Source: Prosthecobacter debontii (lineage in GTDB: Bacteria; Verrucomicrobiota; Verrucomicrobiia; Verrucomicrobiales; Verrucomicrobiaceae). From it: DNA of 52,747 bases. Location of the stretch: positions 1-52,747 of the forward strand of contig CAMBPS010000013.1 in NCBI GenBank assembly GCA_945869675.1, written 5' to 3'. The notes under the pieces are model-generated. The model was not told the origin of the DNA. It saw only the letters and a list, made by a program, of their open reading frames with translations, and did not search any database. A program made the position numbers and the translations under genes. Below, piece by piece: positions 33,886 through 42,414 of the stretch; the stretch's first letter is position 1, and every line of letters starts with the position of its first letter.

Positions 33886-34833
33886 ATGCTTGATCCCTTC
33901 GTCACACTCGCCGATGCCGGTTTTTCCCAGCAGGGAGATCTGATCAAGGCTGCCGGGGATCACTGGAGTCAGGAGTTGATCGTGAGTCTCGACTGGCTGC
34001 GGATCGCGGAAGTGGTGCGCGCGATCGCTTCTCACAGCGGCTGTGAGTTGGCGAGGTCGGTCGTTCTGGAGGATGGCTCGGTGGTCTTTGCGATGATCGA
34101 GCGTCCGACGACAGCTGAGCCTCAGCGGGCTTTGGTGAAAATCGCTGGCTGGAATGAATGGGGAGCGACTCCGACGAGCGTGATGCATTTTGCTCGTGAG
34201 ATTCTGACGGCGAATAAGGCTCGGGGTATTTTGATTTCCCCAGGAGGATTCACGCCCGCGGCTTTACTGGCGGCGCAGGAGCATCGGATCGAGACGGTGG
34301 ACACCGCAGCGCTCTATGCCGTCCTGCAGAGTCTGCCTGCGGCGCGCAGCGACTTTTTTTTCACCATTGCCACGGTGGGAGATTGCTCCACACCGACCTG
34401 CCCAGTTTGTCTGCAAAAGCTGAGTCGTGTGGAGTCGGTAGCGCAATCGAACATTCCAGATTGCCGCGTTTTTGATGAGAGTTGTTTGATTGCTGAGCCT
34501 GTGCATGCCGAACGCGTGGAGGTTGCGGCACGGACTGAGGCGACTTTTCTGCACGAGGTGAAGGCGCGGGAAATTGTCATTTCTGGAGATGCTTTCGGTG
34601 ACTTTCTCTGTAAGGGGCCGGTAACGCTGATGCCCGGGGGCACGTTGAGTGGCTCTGTGGCCGCGCGCTCGCTGAAGGTGCATGATGGGGCCGAGTTGCT
34701 TGGGAGTTTCCGGATTCTGAGTGGTCCTCCGCAGTCCTTCATCACAGAGATCCGGCGCTGGCACTGGCTCTGCCGGAGTGATCGGAGGAAGGCGGAATGC
34801 GCGCGGGTGATGTTTGAGCCGCACGGGAACTGA
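33886..34833 (+). CDS. Mrr-like / bactofilin-like fusion protein
   Basis: A 315-residue cytoplasmic protein with an unusual combination. Residues about 30-150 resemble a restriction-endonuclease-like (Mrr) fold: LIVSLDWLRIAEVVRAIASH, ALVKIAGW and the closing KARGILISPGGFTPAALLAA with VDTAALYAVL. The usual catalytic D...(E/Q)xK is degraded, with LVK in place of QVK, so it may bind rather than cut. C167, C172 and C175 could form a zinc knuckle. Residues about 205-278 look like a bactofilin-type polymer-forming repeat: EVAARTEATFLHEVKAREIV and MPGGTLSGSVAARSLKVHDG. A cytoskeletal anchor role is inferred. Confidence 0.62.
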   Translation: MLDPFVTLADAGFSQQGDLIKAAGDHWSQELIVSLDWLRIAEVVRAIASHSGCELARSVVLEDGSVVFAMIERPTTAEPQRALVKIAGWNEWGATPTSVMHFAREILTANKARGILISPGGFTPAALLAAQEHRIETVDTAALYAVLQSLPAARSDFFFTIATVGDCSTPTCPVCLQKLSRVESVAQSNIPDCRVFDESCLIAEPVHAERVEVAARTEATFLHEVKAREIVISGDAFGDFLCKGPVTLMPGGTLSGSVAARSLKVHDGAELLGSFRILSGPPQSFITEIRRWHWLCRSDRRKAECARVMFEPHGN

Positions 34834-34979
34834 TCTTTCGGACGAAACCTTTTTGAGAATCATGGAATATTTACTGCCAAACCTGTTCCCATAGACGAAC
34901 TCTATTTCATCTGAAAGTTTGACTGCCATCGTAACGCATGAGTAGTCGCACCTAATCCATCATCCACCCATCCGCGACC

Positions 34980-35600
34980 ATGAAAACCCTCTTAACCCTC
35001 TTTGCTGCTATGTCTGCCATGCTCACTCCTGTCTCTGCTGCCGATCCTGCCCCTGCGGGTCAAACTGAAATAGCCATCCTTGGCGGTGGCTGCTTCTGGT
35101 GCGTGGAGGCTCAGTATAAAATGCTGAAAGGCGTCAAGAAGGCAGTCAGTGGCTATGCCAACGGCACCGTGGAAAATCCGACCTACAAGCAAGTCTGCGA
35201 GGTAGATACTGGCCATGCAGAAGTCGTGCAGATCGAGTTTGATCCGGCTATCATTGGCTACAAAGACATCATCGATCTCTTCTGGCTGGCGCATGATCCG
35301 ACCACCTTGAATCAGCAGGGAAACGACATCGGCACGCAATACCGTAGCTCTATTATCTATTTGAGTGAGGAGCAAAAAAAGATCGCCGAAGCCTCCCTGG
35401 CCGAAGCGCAGAAGGAGCAGACGGGGAAGATTGTCACAGAGATCGTGCCTTTGAAAAAATTCTTCGCTGCCGAGGACTATCATCAGGAATACTTCGCAAA
35501 TAATCCGACGGCCGGCTACTGCCGTGTCGTCGTTGGTCCAAAGGTGGCTAAGTTTCGCGAGAAGCTGGCAGCGAAACAAAAGCTACAAGAATCCAAATGA
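34980..35600 (+). CDS. msrA: Exported peptide-methionine (S)-S-oxide reductase
   Basis: Repairs oxidised methionine in proteins, reducing the S-sulfoxide. The 206-residue product has a signal peptide (LLTLFAAMSAMLTPVSAAD), so it works outside the cytoplasm. The catalytic motif GGGCFWCVEAQYK places the nucleophile at C38 with a second cysteine at C41; later conserved parts are GYANGTVENPTYKQVC, DTGHAEVVQIEFDP and AEDYHQEYFANNP. No MsrB domain is fused. The following 860 bases hold decayed genes. Confidence 0.93.
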   Translation: MKTLLTLFAAMSAMLTPVSAADPAPAGQTEIAILGGGCFWCVEAQYKMLKGVKKAVSGYANGTVENPTYKQVCEVDTGHAEVVQIEFDPAIIGYKDIIDLFWLAHDPTTLNQQGNDIGTQYRSSIIYLSEEQKKIAEASLAEAQKEQTGKIVTEIVPLKKFFAAEDYHQEYFANNPTAGYCRVVVGPKVAKFREKLAAKQKLQESK

Positions 35601-35649
35601 AGCGTGACTCGTGTTTGGTGAGTGGCATTAAAGCAATACACTAGCTCGC

Positions 35650-36248
35650 ATGAATGATCAGGTCGCACTCTCGGCAGACTGGCATCGGCTAGCAATCCAA
35701 TCGAGTCGAGATTCAGCTGAAGCAGGTCTTGCCTTGTCTTGTGGGAACTAGTTTGCCCTGAGCCGGGACGAGTTATTTGTGGAGCGACGGCGCTTTGTTG
35801 CAAAGGCGGACGCACTGCTGCAGCTCGAGTCACAGATGCATCTGCGCTCTGTGCTTGACCTCTGCACTTTGCCTGCCCGTGAACCCTGATGCCGCGTTTG
35901 TGTAATCGATTGTGGACCCGCAGGCCTGGCAGCAGACGGACGATTGGCTTGAAAAGCCGGAGGCGGAAAAGATCATCACTCCAGAGGAAAAAGAAGAGCA
36001 GCAGGCAAAGATCGACGCCCTCCGTGATCAGGAGAAATGGTTCAGCCATGAAAGCCTCCATGCTACTGATACACTGAAAGAGCAGCTCCAGCGTGAGATC
36101 GGCAACATGGCCCGCGGACCAGGCACGGCACCGCTGACTTTATCTAAGCCTCCCGACTAACTTGACTGGAGTTACGCAGCCGAAGCAAGACTGGCGCGAG
36201 TTCCTGACGCCCGAAGAGAAAGAGGTGCTGAAACGTGTGTTTAAGTAG
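35650..36248 (+). pseudogene. Decayed gene region in three frames
   Basis: Three coding-looking pieces lie end to end in different frames. The first (35650-35889) starts with ATG and reads MNDQVALSADWHRLAIQSSR, is interrupted by TAG at 35749-35751, and resumes FALSRDELFVERRRFVA. The second (about 35912-36160) contains DDWLEKPEAEKIITPEEKEE and SHESLHATDTLKEQLQ. The third (36171-36248) reads QDWREFLTPEEKEVLKRVFK to a stop. All are charged and helical in character, but no family is recognised. The rest of 35601-36462 shows nothing else. Confidence 0.55.
36149..36178 (+). repeat. Head fragment of the dispersed repeat
   Basis: CCTCCCGACTAACTTG followed by TGGAGTTACGC matches the left end of copies B and C, including the GAGTTACG terminal motif at 36169-36176, then departs completely. 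It sits at the junction of the second and third pieces of the decayed gene. Confidence 0.65.
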
Positions 36249-36462
36249 AAGGCTAGGTCTTAAAACGGGATTGGCTCGTGCCATGCTCGGCACCCATTCT
36301 GAAGATCTCCCCTGTGCCACTTCAAGTTTACCTCAAGCACTACTGGTTTCCACTACACTCAATTGCGGACACTACCGACAAGAGAAGCCGTATCCAACCA
36401 CAATATCGGAACAATGGACAGGCCACATAATCAACGTGTCAACCCTAACTCAACTGACGCTT

Positions 36463-37293
36463 ATGAATGCTAAGACCACAAACGCCACTACGCCTTCCAG
36501 CAAAGCACGCTTCATCCAGACACTAGCAGATAGCCCACTGTTTCGTCTCCATCAAAGCGCCTTCGATGATCTTACCCGACTTTCTTTGAGCCTAGTTCCA
36601 GCCAAAGAAAGTGAGCATGGTGTCAATGAACTGACAACGACGTTTGAAGGCGGACTGGCGATCACGCGTGTTCCTGTCCGGATTGGCAAAAACACCATCG
36701 CATTCATGCAGATGGGTTCCACAAGCCTGATATCACCTGGAGCCGCTGCCTTTCATGAAGTCGCTCGTGAGATGCTTGCTGATGACAAAAGTGCGACTGA
36801 AATCCGCACGGCGAAGGCCTACTTTGACAGCCATCCGACGACCACAGTCGAACACTACAACGCTGCGAAAATCGTCTTAACCAGCTTTGCCTCACAGCTC
36901 GCTGAAAACGCCCATCGGATGCTATTTGCGCAGACGACTCATGAACCCGATGTGGTGCGTAATGCTAAAGCTTTCATCCACGATCACCTCACTGAAAACC
37001 TCAGCCTCGAAGCTGTCGCGAATGCCGTTAATGTCAGCCTTTTCCACTTCTGTAAGCTGTTTAAAAAAGCGACTGGCCTAACATTCACTGATTTTGTGAA
37101 CCACGCCCGTGTGGAAAAAGCCCGCCGCATGCTGATGCGTCCTTCCTGCCGGATCACAGAAGTGGCTTATGATGTCGGCTTCCAGTCCCTTTCCCATTTT
37201 AACAGAAGCTTCCGCAGAATCACCAGCGAGAGTCCTACTGAGTTCCGCAGTCGACTGAAATTGGGTAGCCAGGAAGCCTGTCTGATGGCCTGA
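36463..37293 (+). CDS. AraC-family regulator with PocR-like sensor part
   Basis: A 276-residue transcription factor. The C-terminal double helix-turn-helix is clear: NAKAFIHDHLTENLSLEAVA, SLFHFCKLFKKATGLTFTDF, ARRMLMRPSCRITEVAYDVG and FQSLSHFNRSFRRITSESPT. The N-terminal half (SPLFRLHQSAFDDLTRLSLS and KNTIAFMQMGSTSL) resembles the PocR ligand-binding domain, though it lacks obvious cysteines. Starting at the ATG at 36463 gives a domain-sized product; longer readings to 36235 run into the decayed region. It precedes the peroxidase gene by 139 bases in the same direction. Confidence 0.85.
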   Translation: MNAKTTNATTPSSKARFIQTLADSPLFRLHQSAFDDLTRLSLSLVPAKESEHGVNELTTTFEGGLAITRVPVRIGKNTIAFMQMGSTSLISPGAAAFHEVAREMLADDKSATEIRTAKAYFDSHPTTTVEHYNAAKIVLTSFASQLAENAHRMLFAQTTHEPDVVRNAKAFIHDHLTENLSLEAVANAVNVSLFHFCKLFKKATGLTFTDFVNHARVEKARRMLMRPSCRITEVAYDVGFQSLSHFNRSFRRITSESPTEFRSRLKLGSQEACLMA

Positions 37294-37432
37294 GGTGTAA
37301 ATTTTACCATCCCTTCACAAATCTCAGGCTCTGAGGACATAATTCCTTAATACAGGAGTGGTCTGTTGTGTGTGTGACAACGCTGGTTCGTGCCAGCAAC
37401 GCCACGTTCCAAAACACATAACACAACAGACG

Positions 37433-39313
37433 ATGAAAACCTACAACCATGGAATCATGAACCGCTGGGTCCCAGCGGTCGCCGCTCTCGCGCTCAGCAG
37501 CGTCACCAGCGCCGTCACAGCGCAACAACCACCGCCACCCGCTGGTGCAAAACCACCAGCAGGTTCAATGCCATCCAACGGTGCCGGCATGATTCCTCGT
37601 CCTGACCCGACAAAACAACCACCACAAGGTCAGTCACCACAGGGTCAGCGCCCGCCGATGCCTCCACAAAATGCAGGCCAGCCGTTACCTCCTAGTTTGC
37701 CGACTTCGTTTATTTTACCCTCTGAATCTCGCGCAGCAGACGGCAGCTCGAATAACCTGACAAGCACCACCTGGGGGACTCCTGGCAAACCCTTTGTCCG
37801 ACTCGCACCCAACACGTATGCCGATGGAGTCAGTACACCTTCTGGTGCGACTCGTCCCAGCGCCCGTGTGGTCAGCAATGCAGTCGCCAAGCAGCAAAAC
37901 CTGCGCCCGAATCGACGCGGGGCCAGTGACTTCCTCTGGCAGTGGGGTCAGTTTCTCGATCACGATCTGGATGAAACACCCACGGCTGATCCTGCCGAAA
38001 GCTTTCCGATCGTCGTGCCGGCAGGTGATCCCTTTTTTGATCCCACCAACTCAGGCACCGTGACCATGGGGCTGAATCGGAGCGCCTACGAATCCGTGCT
38101 CGGAGTAAGGGAGCAAAAAAGTGCTGTGACAGCATGGATCGACGCCTCTCATATTTATGGCTCTGATTCAGCTCGTGCGGCGGCGTTGCGTGCCAACGAC
38201 GGCACTGGCCGACTCAGGACCTCCACCAGTGCTCATGGTGATCTTCTGCCCACCCATTCAGAGGCTCTCGCAGCACTGCCTCCCGTGCCAGGCTTCTTTG
38301 TTGCAGGTGACATTCGTGTGAATGAGCAAGTGGGTCTCATCGCGATTCACACGCTGTTCATGCGTGAACATAACTACTGGGCGGATCTCTATCGCACCGC
38401 CAACACCGAGGCAGACGATGAGGAAATCTATCAGTTTGCCCGACTCATAGTCGGCGCTGAAATGCAGGCTATCTCGTATCGCGAGTTAATTCCTACCTTG
38501 CTTGGCCCAAATGCGCTCAAGCCATACAGGGGTTACAAAGCCGATGTGAATCCGACGATCTCCAATGAATTTGCCACAGCGGCGTATCGTCTAGGCCACA
38601 GCCTACTCTCTCCCACACTCCTTCGTCTGGATGAAACCGGCACCGAGGTTGCCGCAGGAAACCTCACCCTAGCAGGCTCATTTTTCCAACCACAGCAGAT
38701 CGCCGATCACGGCGTGGATGTCATCCTGCGTGGTCTTGCGACCGGTCGCGCTCAGGAACTGGATGAGTGGATCATTGACGACGTGCGTAACTTTCTCTTT
38801 GGTGCCCCTGGCGCTGGTGGACTTGACTTGGCATCGCTCAATATTCAGCGTGGCCGTGATCATGGCCTACCCAGCTTTGCTCAAATGCGCGGCGCTTTGA
38901 AACTCCGCCCAGTCACACGCTTTCAGGACGTGAACCCGAATCGCCAAGTTGTGGCTGAGCTTGATGCCGCCTATGACAGTCCTGCGGACATTGATCTCTG
39001 GATCGGAGGCCTCGCCGAAGCCGACCGGCCAGGCTCCATGGTGGGAGAGACCTTTCAGCGCATTTTGGTGGATCAATTCACCCGCATTCGGGACGGCGAC
39101 CGCTTCTGGTATGAAAAGACCATGTCTCCTGAAATGGTCCGCATGATCAACGCGCAGACACTCAGTGTGATCATTCATCGCAATACAGAGATCAAAGCTG
39201 AAGTCGGTAAGAACGCCTTCATGGCTCCACCTCCACGCCGAGCCGGCCCTCCGCTGCGCAATCAGTCACCTACTGGAGCAAAGCCACCTGCTGGCAATCC
39301 ACCCGCTCGCTAA
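37433..39313 (+). CDS. Exported animal-type heme peroxidase
   Basis: A 626-residue peroxidase of the cyclooxygenase/myeloperoxidase superfamily. A signal peptide (SSVTSAVTAQQ) precedes a proline-rich stretch of about 80 residues. The catalytic domain has the distal histidine in LWQWGQFLDHDLDETP, the calcium-type and substrate-binding AYESVLGVREQKS, the WIDASHIYGSD motif, EHNYWADLYRT, the proximal histidine in AYRLGHSLLSPTLLR and LNIQRGRDHGLPS. The C-terminus is again proline-rich. Bacterial members are known but rare. A terminator follows. Confidence 0.92.
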   Translation: MKTYNHGIMNRWVPAVAALALSSVTSAVTAQQPPPPAGAKPPAGSMPSNGAGMIPRPDPTKQPPQGQSPQGQRPPMPPQNAGQPLPPSLPTSFILPSESRAADGSSNNLTSTTWGTPGKPFVRLAPNTYADGVSTPSGATRPSARVVSNAVAKQQNLRPNRRGASDFLWQWGQFLDHDLDETPTADPAESFPIVVPAGDPFFDPTNSGTVTMGLNRSAYESVLGVREQKSAVTAWIDASHIYGSDSARAAALRANDGTGRLRTSTSAHGDLLPTHSEALAALPPVPGFFVAGDIRVNEQVGLIAIHTLFMREHNYWADLYRTANTEADDEEIYQFARLIVGAEMQAISYRELIPTLLGPNALKPYRGYKADVNPTISNEFATAAYRLGHSLLSPTLLRLDETGTEVAAGNLTLAGSFFQPQQIADHGVDVILRGLATGRAQELDEWIIDDVRNFLFGAPGAGGLDLASLNIQRGRDHGLPSFAQMRGALKLRPVTRFQDVNPNRQVVAELDAAYDSPADIDLWIGGLAEADRPGSMVGETFQRILVDQFTRIRDGDRFWYEKTMSPEMVRMINAQTLSVIIHRNTEIKAEVGKNAFMAPPPRRAGPPLRNQSPTGAKPPAGNPPAR

Positions 39314-39337
39314 GTCTGATCTGAATTCCCCCCAACG

Positions 39338-39372
39338 GCCCATGCTACGAAAGTGGCATGGGCTGTTTTTTT
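39338..39372 (+). terminator. Rho-independent terminator after the peroxidase gene
   Basis: GCCCATGC (39338-39345) and GCATGGGC (39356-39363) pair perfectly and are followed by a run of seven T residues. Confidence 0.88.
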
Positions 39373-39402
39373 GGAACAAGCAATCAATCTAAACTTTGGG
39401 CT

Positions 39403-39427
39403 GAATGTGCAATGAACTTGCATTAAA
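39403..39427. promoter_or_regulatory. Imperfect palindrome before the COG0523 gene
   Basis: GAATGTGCAA and TTGCATTAA flank a 5-base centre, about 30 bases before the start of the metal-chaperone-like gene. Such genes are often under Zur or similar metal repressors. The match to any known box is weak. Confidence 0.3.
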
Positions 39428-39453
39428 TGGCTCGACAATTCATTGATTGATGA

Positions 39454-40629
39454 ATGCGCGTCACCATTCTTTCTGGATTTCTTGGCTCTGGCAAAACCAC
39501 ACTTCTTCGTCGTCTATTGCGAGAGCAAAAGGCATTGCGTCTGGGGGTGATCGTCAATGACATGGCTGAACTGGAAGTGGATGGAGACTTGGTTCGTAGT
39601 GCAAATCGTATTTCAGAGACGGAGGGAAATTTGGTGAGTCTCTATGCTGGATCGATCAGTGGAGATCAGCGCGCTGCTTTTGCTCAGGCATTGGCCTCAT
39701 GGGAGAATCGCACGGACTTGGATCATCTCGTCATCGAGACTTCCGGCAGCACTCATCCCTGGCCTTTGATCGAGGAGATTGCGCGTCGGCCTGCCTACTC
39801 GCTGGATACCTTTGCGACTCTGCTGGATGCTAAAGCTTTTGTGGAAGATTATGGTGCTGGAAAGGTGCTCTTTGAAAGCCTGATCCGAAATGAAGAGATA
39901 CAAACGCGCAGCACGGCCAACTTGTTGGCTGAGCAGATCCAGTTTGCCAGTGTCATCTTGCTGACCAAAACGGATCGTGTGCGTGCAGAGGATCTGCCGT
40001 TCATCATCAAGTGTCTGGAGATCCTGAATCCTCAGGCTGAAATCCATCCTGTCACTTATGGACAGATCCCTCACGCCCGGCTGCTGGGCACGGGTAAATT
40101 CAGCCTGGATAAAGCGTATCTCATTGGCCGTGCGTGGCGGGAGAATGCTCCAGAGCATTTGGGTTTAGCGGATGCTTATGATATCAGCAGCACGGTGATT
40201 TGTGATCCGCGCCCTCTGCATCCGCGCCGGTTATGGACACTTTTCCGCACGCGTTTAGGCCAAGGCATTCATCGCAGCAAAGGCTTTCTCTGGATGGCCT
40301 CTCGTGATGATCAAGTGCTGCTGTGGAACCAGGCAGCAGGCAGCATCGACCTTGAACTTCTTGCGTATTGGAAGGCGGCCATCGTCAAAGATCCTTTGGG
40401 TAAACTGCAGCCAGAAGAGATCATAGAGTTGCAATCACAACTGGCCTCCATGCATCCCGAATTTGGAGATCGCCTCAATGAACTGACAGTCATCGGCACA
40501 GCTCATGATCGGGAACTGTTCGTGAAAGAATTGCAGGCCTGCTTCTGCACGCCGGACGAAATCAAGCGCTGGCAATCGGGTGGCAGCTTTGATGATCCTT
40601 GGCCCAAGGAATTGCGCAAAGTGAGTTAA
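39454..40629 (+). CDS. COG0523/CobW-family GTPase lacking the CxCC motif
   Basis: A 391-residue GTP-binding protein of the family of metal chaperones and cobalamin-related GTPases. Walker A is GFLGSGKTTLL at residues 8-18, switch regions include VIVNDMAELEVD, and the specificity loop is TKTDRV. The hallmark metal-binding CxCC after the second strand is absent: the equivalent stretch reads SLYAGSISGDQR. The C-terminal CobW_C domain includes LHPRRLWTLFRTRLGQGIHR and SKGFLWMASRDDQVLLWNQA. It overlaps the next, convergent gene by 4 bases. Metal delivery is uncertain without the cysteines. Confidence 0.85.
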   Translation: MRVTILSGFLGSGKTTLLRRLLREQKALRLGVIVNDMAELEVDGDLVRSANRISETEGNLVSLYAGSISGDQRAAFAQALASWENRTDLDHLVIETSGSTHPWPLIEEIARRPAYSLDTFATLLDAKAFVEDYGAGKVLFESLIRNEEIQTRSTANLLAEQIQFASVILLTKTDRVRAEDLPFIIKCLEILNPQAEIHPVTYGQIPHARLLGTGKFSLDKAYLIGRAWRENAPEHLGLADAYDISSTVICDPRPLHPRRLWTLFRTRLGQGIHRSKGFLWMASRDDQVLLWNQAAGSIDLELLAYWKAAIVKDPLGKLQPEEIIELQSQLASMHPEFGDRLNELTVIGTAHDRELFVKELQACFCTPDEIKRWQSGGSFDDPWPKELRKVS

Positions 40630-41129
40630 TTGTTTTTAGCTTCAGCCTTTTGCACGATGTTCTTCCCAGCCTCGATGATTTTTGTTCGTAGGCTCTCCAG
40701 GCAGGATTTCCAGGTAGCTCGACTGACGGGGACATAGCGCTCACTGCCGTCGGGGAAAGAGCGAGTTTCGAAAATGTTGCTCGGCTGCTGAATGATCTCA
40801 TCGTAGAGACCATGGATGAAAAATGTCCGAGCATCAGCACCATCCGGCCATGGGCTGGGGCGTCCTTGGGCCTCTTCTATCGCGGCCTCCAGAGCACTGA
40901 GGATTTCAATGGGATTGAGCGTGAGTTTCAGAGGTTTCCCAGATTCCAGGTAGTCGGCGATCACGGCTTGTAGCTTCTGCACAACCTCGCTGATCTGGCT
41001 TTTGTCCACCGCACCTTTTCCGTCGATGAGCCTTTGCAGCTCGCGCTCCGTTTTCACGGCGCTGATAACAGCCTCGGGCGCGCCTTCAACGTGGCGCAGA
41101 TCAATTTCGCGGTGGGGTCGGGTGGACAT
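40626..41129 (-). CDS. Conserved-looking hypothetical protein
   Basis: A 167-residue soluble protein with no signal peptide or membrane segment. It is helical in the first half (AVISAVKTERELQRLIDG and VVQKLQAVIADYLESGK) and has a mixed second half (TFFIHGLYDEIIQQPSNIFE and RYVPVSRATWKSCLESLR). The family is not recognised. The ATG at 41129 gives MSTRPHREIDLRHVEG. It converges on the COG0523 gene, overlapping by 4 bases, so the two are not in one operon. Confidence 0.7.
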   Translation of the reverse strand: MSTRPHREIDLRHVEGAPEAVISAVKTERELQRLIDGKGAVDKSQISEVVQKLQAVIADYLESGKPLKLTLNPIEILSALEAAIEEAQGRPSPWPDGADARTFFIHGLYDEIIQQPSNIFETRSFPDGSERYVPVSRATWKSCLESLRTKIIEAGKNIVQKAEAKNN

Positions 41130-41267
41130 AATGGCTGCTGCTTTTAGCAAACTTTTAGCTCCGTTGCCAGCTCAGCACTCTGATGAACGTGATTTTAAAC
41201 TAGGAGGCCAACTGCCTTACCTAGCCTTGAAATGCGAGTGATATAAGTGCAGAAGAATCGGCAGAAT

Positions 41268-41759
41268 ATGAGTCAAACAATCCGCCCATGGTATTGGCCC
41301 GCAAGAGGACAGCCTGAACGAACTGAACCCTTCACCTGGATTGTCGAAGGCGTCATCGCGGCGTCTTGGTGGCCTGATCCGTATGTCTTCGACATTTACG
41401 ACGAACAAAACATCCGCGCCGTCGTCAATTGCTGTGAGTTCGACAATCGCCAGGATGTGCCGAGCCAGTTCGACTACTATCACATCAACGTGCCCGACTA
41501 CGGCGTGCCGACCGATGCGCAGATCGAGCAGTTCGTGAGCTTGATGGACCAGCACCATGCAGCCCGCGAGGCAGTCGTGGTACATTGTGTTGCTGGCTGC
41601 GGAAGGACAGGGCAGTTCATCGTCGCCTGGTGCGCTAAGGCTGGATTCATTCCCGCCAAAATCGATCCTGTGCAATGGATTCGAGCCCGCAGAAAGTGTT
41701 GTCTGGAAACCAGTGAGCAAACTAACTGCGCCAAGCGGTGGATGAACAAATATCGATAG
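41268..41759 (+). CDS. Dual-specificity-type protein phosphatase
   Basis: A 163-residue cysteine phosphatase. The P-loop VVVHCVAGCGRTGQF carries the nucleophile cysteine and the phosphate-binding arginine (HCxxGxxRT), and the general-acid aspartate lies in VPDYGVPTDAQIEQF. The rest of the fold, such as NIRAVVNCCEFDNRQDVPSQ, fits the compact bacterial dual-specificity group. It could act on phosphotyrosine or on small phospholipids. ATG at 41268 is preferred over a GTG at 41247. No kinase is adjacent. Confidence 0.85.
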   Translation: MSQTIRPWYWPARGQPERTEPFTWIVEGVIAASWWPDPYVFDIYDEQNIRAVVNCCEFDNRQDVPSQFDYYHINVPDYGVPTDAQIEQFVSLMDQHHAAREAVVVHCVAGCGRTGQFIVAWCAKAGFIPAKIDPVQWIRARRKCCLETSEQTNCAKRWMNKYR

Positions 41760-41837
41760 CACTGAACCCAAGGCTGCCCGGGATCTTTGTTTCACCCTGA
41801 GAGTTGACCTGTTGCTTCGCCATGATAGCGATGAGTT

Positions 41838-42401
41838 ATGCGTCTTATCTCAGGCAGTGCGGGTGGTATCCCGCTGGAAGTCCCCAAGTCCGTCACTCGT
41901 CCCACTCAGGATCGGGTGCGACAGGCGGTGTTTAATATGCTCGGCGATCTGATCGATGGGGCACATGTGCTGGATGTCTTTGCTGGATCTGGGGCGCTGG
42001 GGCTGGAATGTTTGAGCCGAGGCGCAGCCAGCGCTTTGCTGGTGGATCAGGATCGCGGAGCCTGTGAGGTGATGAAAAAGAACATCGCTAAAACGCGGCT
42101 CGAAGGGGCCAATGTGCGCCAGTCAGATGTTTTTAAAATCCTTCCGCAACTCATCAGTGCAGGGCAATTGTTTGATCTGGTTTTTGCGGACCCACCGTAT
42201 GCTCACAAGCTGACCGATGTGAATTTGAGTGTGAAGTTAGCGGCTGATCCTGATTTCTTTAAAGTCGTGGCCCCGGGCGGCAGCGTCGTGCTGGAATGTA
42301 TGGTGACAAAAGGTGGCAGCACTTCATGGTTGCCCTGGGAAGTGGTGCGAGATCGTGAGTATGGTTCCACACGCATTCTGTGGCTGCGCAAGCCGCTCTA
42401 G
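41838..42401 (+). CDS. rsmD: 16S rRNA (guanine-966 N2)-methyltransferase
   Basis: Methylates G966 of 16S rRNA in the 30S subunit using S-adenosylmethionine. The 187-residue product opens MRLISGSAGGIPLEVP and has RPTQDRVRQAVFNML, then the SAM-binding LDVFAGSGALGLECLSRGA and the catalytic ADPPY motif. Length is normal. It lies 13 bases upstream of waaA and is likely to be co-transcribed with it. Confidence 0.93.
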   Translation: MRLISGSAGGIPLEVPKSVTRPTQDRVRQAVFNMLGDLIDGAHVLDVFAGSGALGLECLSRGAASALLVDQDRGACEVMKKNIAKTRLEGANVRQSDVFKILPQLISAGQLFDLVFADPPYAHKLTDVNLSVKLAADPDFFKVVAPGGSVVLECMVTKGGSTSWLPWEVVRDREYGSTRILWLRKPL

Positions 42402-42414
42402 CTCTCTGGTCACG

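Noticed and set aside
35749-35751. Possible read-through of UAG in the first decayed piece
   Set aside because: The following piece also shifts frame twice and has several stops, which fits decay far better than recoding.
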